DNA from: Centropus unirufus
Lineage: Eukaryota; Chordata; Aves; Cuculiformes; Centropidae
Direction of reading: 5' to 3'
DNA: 64,000 nt
NCBI GenBank assembly: GCA_013397695.1
Contig: VYZI01000120.1
Span: forward strand, 2,056,682 to 2,120,681
Numbering within the stretch: position 1 is the stretch's first letter; each line of letters starts with the position of its first letter. Positions 54,904 to 64,000 of the stretch are shown here, piece after piece. A model generated the notes under the pieces. It saw only the letters and a program-made list of their open reading frames with translations, made no database searches and was not told where the DNA came from. Position numbers and translations under genes: made by a program.

Positions 54904-57259
54904 TCCTTTGTTAGATTAAGGCTTTAGCTTCATACCATTTTTCCTCCAGCCTGAACCTTTACTTTTAAAACAATTTCATACCAATACAGTTTAGGTAAAG
55001 TCCAATTACTTTTTAAAAATTAACACAGCTATTTTACAAGTCTTAAAGAAAAGCAACTGAAGCAAACTGGCTGAGATACAAAGCAGGCGGGGTTCACCCA
55101 AGAGTTTGCTTTCAGGTTGCTCAGACCCAGAATGTGACTAACCAGCAAAAAAGTGAGTTGAAACTATCAGTCAAACTATTGTTTTCCTACACCATGTTAC
55201 CCATAGTTATAAAAACTGCCTGGTGATGAATCACTTCCAACTATTTTTAAATGCATCTACGCAAATGATATTTATAGTTTATGCCAGCTTATCTGTTCTG
55301 CATGTTTTTCGTGTTAGCACCTTTGTACAAGGCTGACAGGGACAGCCAGGGCACAGCAGACGGCAGGTCCCCCTGGCCCCATGTCTTCCTCGCAGGGCTC
55401 CACATGGAAGGAAACAATTTGCTTTACTCCTGCTAAGATGAGCATCAGATGCCCAAGGCTTCTCTCCAACTCCTGCAGGTGGTCCTTGTCCTGTCCTATT
55501 GTTACGGGGGTGCTCAGACCCGGCCAAGTTCTACACAAGCCTTGGACAGCGACTGCTCCGGTCTCGAAGAGCTTCGGTTGTAAATGTGAGGCGGCTCCTC
55601 TGGGATATTTCAGACGCAGATTGTCTCCACCATCCCCGGAGATGTACACTCACACCAAAGCGCACACACCTGTCCAGAAGTATTAAGGATCCTGCAGTTG
55701 CTTTGTTATAGGGAAGGGTGATCAGAAGCAGAAGGCAAATGGTCCTTGCCTAGTCCAGTCATCATATCCTGCACCTCCTACCCCTGACCAAGACGCTTTT
55801 TCCAACAAGGGATTCCCTTCTTCCGCCCAAAATTCCTCTGCACATTTCTATTATCTTGGCTTTGAGAATATGTAACAGAAGGGGAGCATAGAGGTCACAA
55901 GGGGAAGATATTCCATGTATTTTAACACCTCTTATAGCAATTCATTAATTGTTTTATTATTATTGGACCGTTATTGTACAGGACAGCTGTGTAGACCTTT
56001 CTGAAAGACGATAACGAACTTGGAAGCAATGAAAGCAGCCATGTAGGATATCTTAACGACGCTTCCAGCTTTGGAAGACCATCCATTAGCTTTTTATAGA
56101 GAGATATAGGCAGGTTGTTTATTTTTTTCATAACAACACCTGAAACACAAAAGAACTTTATCAGGATTCACATGCTAAGGATGATCCAGACTGTTGTGCC
56201 AGCCTGCAAAGTTGGCATTTCCAGTGAGAGATGCCATTTAAGAGCTGGTGACATAACCCGATCATAAGGCTGTGAGGAGGAAGAAGACCCCTAAACCATG
56301 GGGCCTATACTTAGTAAAAAATTTTGCAAGATAATTGTCTTTACAAGAGCTGAGGTCACTTCAGGGTTGTGTGACTGTTGTGGTGAACTCCTGCTGATTC
56401 TGCAGAGAAACCCAGCGTTTGGGACTTGACCAAGGCCACAGGGGGAGCTGGTGACGATCGTTTACCCAGCACTCGGGACATTGCTGCCCTCTGTCACTTT
56501 GACCTCGGCTGGGATTTCATAAAAGTCAACAGACCTGTGCTCTGGGCAGCCTGGAAGAACTGATGGAGGGAATAACGTTTCCTTTAAAAACAGAAAATCC
56601 AAGTCACTGCCTCCTCATTTCTTGAAGGAAGGTGATGCTGCAGCACTGCCGAGGTCAGCTCCATGCCACCCCGATAAATCCGTCTCGTTCATTTACCAGC
56701 TTAGCGATCCTCACCTCGAATAGCTGCACCACTTGAGCTCCAGGAAACTTCTGCTGCTTGTACTGAGCACACATTGCACCCCAGGCACACGGTCAGCCAG
56801 CCAGGTATTTCACACTCAGGATGATAAACTTGGACCCAAACTTCAGTTGGCTCCCAAGGTCTTTGGCTCTGTCCAATTCTTTAACTGTATCTGAAGCTGA
56901 CTTTGGTTTGTTTTGATTTTTTTTCCTCCTTTCTACGAAGTCACTTGGCTCTCATTTAAGCCACCTGATTTATACTCTAAAGTCCAATATGCAAGCCAGA
57001 TGCTTTCTCCCAAACAAAAAGACATCACATATACAGGTTAGGTGCAGTCTAGTCAACACATTAATCATAGTCTGGAGTGGGATATTGAAAATAAGTAGGT
57101 TGGAAGGTTTAGTTAAAGACGCGTGGCGTGTTGAGTAACTTTGCAATTTCAACAGCTGCAGGATTTACAATCAGTATAGAAATTTTTTAGCATGTTTTTG
57201 GGACTACTTCCTGCATGTCCTTTCAAAACGAACCTGTTCAGCTTTTAGATGGTTTAAGC

Positions 57260-57285
57260 ACATACACACACACACACACACACAA
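57260..57285. repeat. (CA)n dinucleotide repeat, intron 1
   Basis: This is a short CA microsatellite of about 12-13 units with one imperfect unit (cata) at its start. Confidence 0.85.
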
Positions 57286-57784
57286 GGTCTGTGCTCTTTT
57301 AAATCCCAATTTAATAACCACACACAGCAAGTGGTTAATGTCAGTAGCGTTTAACACAATGTCTGACATAATTCAAGTAGCCTGCATCCCCCTTTGCAAA
57401 ACGACAGCAGACAGGACCAACTCGGGGAAAAAACACATTGGTGTCACTTAGCAGATAATTATAAGAAGAATCATTAAAAAATTAAATCTCTAAAAGCTTC
57501 ACAGCTCTTAAAAAGAAACGCCTTCATCGCAATGAGAATGTTAAGCTTCCAAATAAATAAAATAATCCCAAGCAGCGTGCAGTGACCGTACCTGGGAAGC
57601 ATCTTTGTCCCCGGAGCAGTTCCACTTTCCCGAATCCCTATAAACTCCTGTCGTGCCCGGCTGCCAACTCAGGTTAATAATAGCAATGAGCCATATTCAT
57701 CCAAAACCACAAGACTGTCAGGTGACACCCCAAGAGGGCTGAATTTAACTCAAACAAAGGACTCTCCATGCTGCCACCAAAAGA

Positions 57785-58068
57785 AAAAATAATAAACGCT
57801 TCCCGCTAGCGCCAGGGCGACCAGCAGCACCCAAAGGCGAGCAGCTCCCGGGGCCGGCGAGTTTCATAACCCGGCTCCCGCCCCTCCATCCTCCGGCACA
57901 GCCCGGGAATCCTGCCCGAGCCAATCCCGTGTTCCCCGCTCCTTTGTCTCCCGCAGCGCCTGCCTGCCGCGGGGATCGCCGCGATCCGCCGGGGAGCCGG
58001 GAGCTGCCCTGGCACGGCTCAGCCCCGCCGCAGCGCGGCCTCAGGGCCCGCCCCCCCCCGCCGCCGCC
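57785..58068. promoter_or_regulatory. CpG-rich shoulder, probable edge of FNIP1 promoter island (start of intron 1)
   Basis: This stretch is very GC-rich with many CpG pairs, in contrast with AT-rich DNA just before 57.78 kb. On the gene strand it lies downstream of the expected exon 1, so it is the first part of intron 1 or possibly 5' UTR. No TATA box or start site can be assigned because of the gap. Confidence 0.55.
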
Positions 58069-58925
58069 NNNNNNNNNNNNNNNNNNNNNNNNNNNNNNNN
58101 NNNNNNNNNNNNNNNNNNNNNNNNNNNNNNNNNNNNNNNNNNNNNNNNNNNNNNNNNNNNNNNNNNNNNNNNNNNNNNNNNNNNNNNNNNNNNNNNNNNN
58201 NNNNNNNNNNNNNNNNNNNNNNNNNNNNNNNNNNNNNNNNNNNNNNNNNNNNNNNNNNNNNNNNNNNNNNNNNNNNNNNNNNNNNNNNNNNNNNNNNNNN
58301 NNNNNNNNNNNNNNNNNNNNNNNNNNNNNNNNNNNNNNNNNNNNNNNNNNNNNNNNNNNNNNNNNNNNNNNNNNNNNNNNNNNNNNNNNNNNNNNNNNNN
58401 NNNNNNNNNNNNNNNNNNNNNNNNNNNNNNNNNNNNNNNNNNNNNNNNNNNNNNNNNNNNNNNNNNNNNNNNNNNNNNNNNNNNNNNNNNNNNNNNNNNN
58501 NNNNNNNNNNNNNNNNNNNNNNNNNNNNNNNNNNNNNNNNNNNNNNNNNNNNNNNNNNNNNNNNNNNNNNNNNNNNNNNNNNNNNNNNNNNNNNNNNNNN
58601 NNNNNNNNNNNNNNNNNNNNNNNNNNNNNNNNNNNNNNNNNNNNNNNNNNNNNNNNNNNNNNNNNNNNNNNNNNNNNNNNNNNNNNNNNNNNNNNNNNNN
58701 NNNNNNNNNNNNNNNNNNNNNNNNNNNNNNNNNNNNNNNNNNNNNNNNNNNNNNNNNNNNNNNNNNNNNNNNNNNNNNNNNNNNNNNNNNNNNNNNNNNN
58801 NNNNNNNNNNNNNNNNNNNNNNNNNNNNNNNNNNNNNNNNNNNNNNNNNNNNNNNNNNNNNNNNNNNNNNNNNNNNNNNNNNNNNNNNNNNNNNNNNNNN
58901 NNNNNNNNNNNNNNNNNNNNNNNNN
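58069..58925. other. Assembly gap (857 N), probably hiding FNIP1 exon 1 and promoter
   Basis: The gap begins directly after a C/G-rich run (cccccccccgccgccgcc). The 280 bases before it are rich in CpG. Exon 2 is the first visible exon, and its first base completes a codon from a missing exon. None of the six frames of 57.7-59.1 kb shows the expected MAPTLFQKLFSKR-type N-terminus, so the start codon is most likely inside the N run. Confidence 0.8.
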
Positions 58926-61900
58926 TAAAGGATGTGCAGAAATGTTCCCAGAGAAACCCTGACCCAGACAGTGATGGAGGCTTCAGATGGCTCCTGTGGT
59001 ACCTGGGGAGGCTGCCCAATACGTCATGAAGCAAAAAGCTCGCTGCCTAAATAATGTTTTTTCTCCCTGAATCGTGAAGGAGGAGTGGAAGAGATGGACA
59101 GGGAAGAAGGAACCAGGCATCCAAAAAAGCAATAAGTGCATTAAAAGCCGTTGAGTACTGTCACAGGCATCGGTGGGGCTAATCATTCGTTCTACTCATT
59201 TAGGATTATCTTTAGACAAAAATCAAGAAATACATCACGTCAGGAGACTGCAGCATCATAGCTCCATAGCTTCAGTGCCTGAAAACCTACAGGTTTGGCC
59301 AACATTTCAAATACAAAGGCAGGAGAAATCCCTTTCTCCACAGGCTCTCCTGTTCCCCTGCATCCCACAACACAAATTCAGGGTGAACCAATGCACTTGT
59401 TCATTGGCCAAGACCCAACAATCCCAGCGTCTGCTGGATAAAGTTCAGGGAGGAATCCTTAACATGCTGGCACAACAGCAGGTTTGCTGCCGACTTAGAG
59501 AAGGTAACCTTTTCGTGTTTGGTGACTGGTGAATGTATTGACATAAATACAGCGAACCGAAGAGACAGATCCTTACTTGGCTCCAAATCCAAACCCACCA
59601 TCTTTGTGTCCGTAATGTTTTATAGGAAAGTTCTCCTTCAGGAAGGAGGAGTTGACAACCCAACCCAACCCCACCAAGAGGGATACAAGAGACTCAGCTT
59701 TTCATCCCTGGCTCCTGCCAGGGAATTCAAGGGAATCACTCCCGCGAGTGAAGTCAGGGACGTGCTGTTTACAGGCCCCATGCCTTAAAACCAAATCTTG
59801 CCTTTAAAGCTCAAAAGGCCAAGCCTTGCGAGTTGTAAGCAACAACATTTGACTTCTCCTACCTTCCTGCTCTAGTGAAAGGAATGTGCTGTGCGCAGTG
59901 GCTTTCTTCACCTGTGTGGAGAAGGCATCGCTCTCTAAAGGTTACTGATGTAAAAAGTGACCTTTTTTCTTAGGCATGCGATGGCGAGAAGTTCAGTGCA
60001 ATGCATTATGTAAACATTTATTTACAAGAGTAACATCTAAGGTTTCCATTTTACCTCAGGGTAACCTGATGCGCGTTACAGACAAGTGCTTTGAAAGCGG
60101 ACCCAGCCTCCATCCAACAACTGACCAGGAAAAACATTGGAAGGAATTTCTCTTCAAATAGAGACAGACTCAAAGCGTACGGGAGAGTAAATATGGCTTT
60201 GGCAGATCAGTGAATATTCATGGCTTCAGGTAGGACTTTAGATACTCAGTGTTGGATCAAACACAGTGCCACTATTCCCACAGCCAAGAAAATACCCAGG
60301 GCTCTAAGGTTAAACACGCACCATCCCCTTCTCTCAGTGTGTATCCAGGCACAGTGAAATCCTCTCTACTGATCTCGAACTGAGCAGGAAAGTTTTCAAA
60401 ACCAGCATCCAGTTCTAAATTGCTGAGGACGGCAAGGAGCTCTGCTCACCCCAATCGGTACCGACACTATTTTAGAGCTGGGTCCAAGCCTGCACTGAAA
60501 TGCAGAGCCACTGCCCACCAGCTGCAGGTGCCAACCCCTGCTCCAAGCAGGTTCAGGATGCACAGGGATGGAGAACCCATGGCAGATGTGCAGAACCATA
60601 ACCCACCCTGCTGGACCAACACAGCAGCTTCAGAGCAGGGGGCACGGCACAGCCCCTCGGCTGCTTCTCCTCACTGCTTATCCGCACTGTTTCTAGGGGA
60701 GGGGAATAAAAGCAAAACCCAAAATGGGCCATTTGTTAGTAAAAATACAACTACAATATCAGTTGAATTCCAGGTAACAGTAACCTGTCTTCACCGGTGC
60801 TGTGAAAACTTCATGGGGTGTTTAATCACTGAGAGGCATCACCAGAAGAGCAGCGGGTTTTTTTTTCCAATTCCAAAGAAATCCCTCCTTTGCCACTTGG
60901 GCAGTACTTGGCTTTGGCAGGGAATGTGATGCCCTCGTCTCTGTGAAAGGGTCTGGGCTTTTGTGTGTGTAAGTTTGAACTTGAAAAATCAAAGCTGATA
61001 ACATCAGCTGGCTTCAGAAAAACACTTCACAAGCTCAAAAAATGAAGTAACCAAAATCTCCTGCCTTAGCCCATCACCTTCTAGGATGCTTCAGTATCCA
61101 GGCACATCCACCCGACTGCAGATGGGAAAGATGAGGGTGATGGTGTTCGGCTGCACCGAACAGCCCAGAGGATGAAATCCCTCAGAGCCCATAGGATTCT
61201 GGGCAGAACCCAATGCTGGACTGGGGCTCATTGTTAAACATACATGAGCCCAAAAATGCTCAAAACAAAGCAGATCCAAAAAGAGTTACTGCCTTTATCT
61301 GTCCCAAGGCATTTCTGAACGCATTTAACACTCCTGCAACGGCTCATATGCACCTTTTGGGTATAAATCATCTGATTTTAAACTGAGCAGACAACAGAAT
61401 TTGCTCCAACCACAGGCAACAACAGTAATGAAATGATTCATTTTTCATCTCCGCTGCCTTAACAAGTCTTTTCAGTCTTTCTCCTGGAAAAAAAAGCTTC
61501 CCTCACACGTGTTGTGAACGCACACAACAAAGAGCCAGTAAGCCGGCCAAGAACTGTTTATAGCTTTGTAATGCACCAAGGTAGGAGCTGGAAGCCACAC
61601 CGAACAAAAACAGAGAAAACCAATGAGGTTTTTATTTGAAATCCAACTAGAAATACTTGGATACCATTTCTCTACAAAATTCCTACTGAGTTGGACTTAA
61701 AAAAAAATGTGCTTTCTGTGCAGTTTTGAGTCCCTGCAGAAGAAAATAATTCCACTGAATTCCTCCCTGCTGGAGAGGAAGAGTGGCCAGTGTTAGGGCA
61801 CAGACCCCCTGGATACAGCTGGGGCACACACAAATGTAGGCTCAGTCCAAGGTCAGCAAGGGCCTAAATGATGGGGAAGACCACCACCACGCCATTAACT

Positions 61901-64000
61901 ACTGAAAAAACAGGTTTTTATATGTAATAGCCTCTCAAAAAAAAAACCAACAAATAATATAAAGCCAAAGTTTATAAACTCTCCATACACAGGATCCTCA
62001 CCAGCAGCAAGAGGTCTCATGATTGGAATAAACTGTCTCACTGGGCAGCGTAGAGGAGCATCAGCATATGTATGGATTGGCCTGAGAGCATTCCTGGAGG
62101 GTGTGACATGGAACATTACCTTTCTTTTAGGAATGTGGATGCCGAGACCTCAGCAGATTGACTGTCCCTTCACTGCTATAATTTTTCAAGTCATGATAAA
62201 AGATGCTTAAAATAAAAATAACAGCCAAAGTAAAAACCTGAGGCATGGTTAAGCTACTGGAACATTGGTGTTTGTTTTGTATCACATTTCCAATTGCAAT
62301 CTACTATAAATAAGGCACAGAACAAACCTCCATAATACCAACTGGTACTGCAAGACAACAGGGCATTTTCCTCCTGCCAAACAGCTACTTTATTGTGCAC
62401 TCTCGGGTGTGCAGAGCAGAATAATCTTTAGCTGCAGCTATTAAAAATAAAGTGTAAACAGTTCAGTATTGTGTGTGCTTAATGAAAAGTTGTGAAGAAA
62501 AAAAGTTCCAATGCAAATTGCTTTTGCTACACATAAAGAGTTGGTGGAAATAGAGACTTTTCTAAAGTCACACAGAATTAAATGTGTAGGAGAGCAGGAC
62601 TGGCGGGGCGAGTCTTTTCCCCTCCTTTTGCTGTGTAATTCTGGATAGATTCTTCAATCCTTAAATCCACGCATAAAACAAACTTCTGTTTTCCATCCCT
62701 TCTTCAAAACATGAACGGCAACACGGCACGCAGTGACATGAGGCATCGGCCTTTCACCTGACACATGAGAGTTTCCAGCAGAATAAAGCAAAATGTACCC
62801 ATGAAAACCAGCATCGAACATTACGTCTGAGCTGCCCCTGGTGGGGAATTACTCATGGGATGAAGAGGTGACCATCCCACAGTGCCACATGGAACAGAAA
62901 TGAGCTCAGAGGCCTACACCTACCAACTGCACAGTTTATTGCACGGGTAACTTCATGGTGAACTGCTGCTTTTTATTTTAGAGATCACAGATATCGATAA
63001 GATGAAGAGAACCAAAGAGATATTAGAGTCAAGGCTGACTGAAAACTGCTGCCATGAAAGTGAAGAAATCTTGGAGGGATCACTGTAATTCTACTCACAC
63101 CATCAATTCTAATATTAATAATAAACCCTTTGGTGACTCCTGATGCAACAGGAATCCTTGAGTTGAGGAATCCTAACCTCTTCATTTTTTTAACCGACAA
63201 ACATTGACTTCCCTGTATTTACCTTCAGCTTAAGGATTCTCTAAGACTTCTATTCCCATGCTCTTCCCAACAACTGCAAGCACTGTGGCCATTTTCCCCT
63301 TCTTACACAAGTGACAGCTGAGATTCTCAGTACGTTATCTCAGGAGGTACAAAAAAAACCTGCAAGGTGCATAAACAATTGCAGTGCACTCCAGCTACGC
63401 CTGGCACACCATGTGATTTCTGCACCAACACCCAGTAAACACCACTAAACAAGCTTTTTGTTTTTTTTTTTACAAGATAGATATCTCAAGAAATAAATAA
63501 CTGTTTAAAGGCTAAAAGACTAGAATGCAAGCAGCTGCCTTGTCTTATGTCCTGCTTTCCAAGTGCTGCGACGTGCAGCCGTGCTGGGTGCGCAGCGGTG
63601 GGTGATGCTACGAAGGGCAGCTGCCCACACGCTGCTTTCCTTGGGGGTGAAAGCAGGCAGGTCCGGATGCTCCCTCCTAGGAGCTCCAGCCTGGAAGCAC
63701 CGCAGCGGGCAGCGCCCAAAGCTCTGCCACCTCCAGTGCCAGCAGCGGAACTGCCCGCTGGAGACCCAGGGGTCTGCAACGCCGCACGGTGCATCCCATG
63801 CGCTACCTGGGAGCCCGGCATCACGTCAGAGCGGAGGCAGCCGTCTGCCCACATTGATTAAAACGCTGTAAGATTCATTTCACCAGTTTTATGAGGGGAT
63901 AAAATACCACCGTGGTGGTGAAAGTCGTCCAGGCGGGGTGGGGGGGGAGGCGGCGTGGGGATTTGAGCAGTCCCTGGCCACGGGCCACGGCTGGGTGGCC
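58926..64000. other. DNA upstream of FNIP1, no exon recognised
   Basis: In human the next genes on this side are MEIKIN and ACSL6, both on the FNIP1 strand. I could not recognise a peptide of either. Two AATAAA hexamers on the minus strand (62389-62394 and 62935-62940) could mark the 3' end of a neighbouring minus-strand transcript. The last 450 bases are GC-rich. Confidence 0.5.

Larger units (their letters stand above)
50698..57784. other. FNIP1 intron 1, sequenced part
   Basis: Contents are the polypurine tract (51069-51267), the small membrane-type frame (53925-54215), two CR1 remnants near 54.3 and 54.9 kb and a CA repeat at 57.27 kb. The intron continues through the CpG-rich shoulder into the gap. 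Confidence 0.75.

Noticed and set aside
57745..59034. Long open frames (429 and 366 codons) across the gap
   Set aside because: They exist only because N bases contain no stop codons. The flanking residues show no protein family.

Overview
This is vertebrate nuclear DNA, almost certainly from a bird. The interspersed repeats are mostly avian-type CR1 LINE fragments, recognisable by the tail that ends in the octamer ATTCTATG and by the 'aaggtcctttccaaccca' block. I saw no Alu, L1 or MIR sequence. Genes are spread over many small exons with GT-AG introns, and there is no operon-like packing.

One protein-coding gene dominates the window: FNIP1 (folliculin-interacting protein 1), on the minus strand. 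I could place 17 consecutive coding exons (exons 2-18 by human numbering), from 50697 down to the stop codon at 14738. Every junction was checked for GT/AG and for reading phase. The exons supply 3,415 coding bases plus the stop, or 1,138 codons. With the roughly 31 residues expected from exon 1, the protein would be about 1,169 aa, against 1,166 aa for human isoform 1 (recalled). Exon 1, the start codon and the promoter are not visible. They most likely lie in the N gap 58069-58925, which starts in a CpG-rich shoulder. A long 3' UTR probably runs from 14737 to a polyadenylation signal at 11830-11835.

Layout: 1-11.8 kb is downstream intergenic DNA. It holds an antisense CR1 copy, a CpG-rich stretch at 8.1-8.9 kb and AT-rich blocks with homeodomain-type motifs that look like non-coding elements. 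11.8-14.7 kb is the FNIP1 3' UTR, with an 18-bp tandem repeat. 14.7-50.7 kb is the FNIP1 exon/intron body, with six recognisable CR1 copies or fragments, a 21-bp minisatellite in intron 11 and a CR1 tail expanded into a CCAAC repeat. 50.7-58 kb is intron 1, with a nearly pure 199-nt polypurine tract and an unexplained 98-codon reading frame of signal-peptide plus membrane-segment type. 58.07-58.93 kb is the gap. 58.9-64 kb is upstream DNA with no recognised exon.

FNIP1 protein works with folliculin as a GTPase-activating complex for RagC/RagD at the lysosome, binds AMPK and is a co-chaperone of Hsp90. Three regulatory features can be read here: the cassette exon 7 with the serines known as AMPK targets, the CK2-type serine cluster in exon 14, and the cysteine degron read by FEM1B. 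In the degron a histidine is replaced by cysteine. I found no gene cluster that looks like an undescribed system. The observations most worth checking are the altered degron, the weak donor of exon 7, the small membrane-type frame in intron 1 and the repeats inside the transcript.
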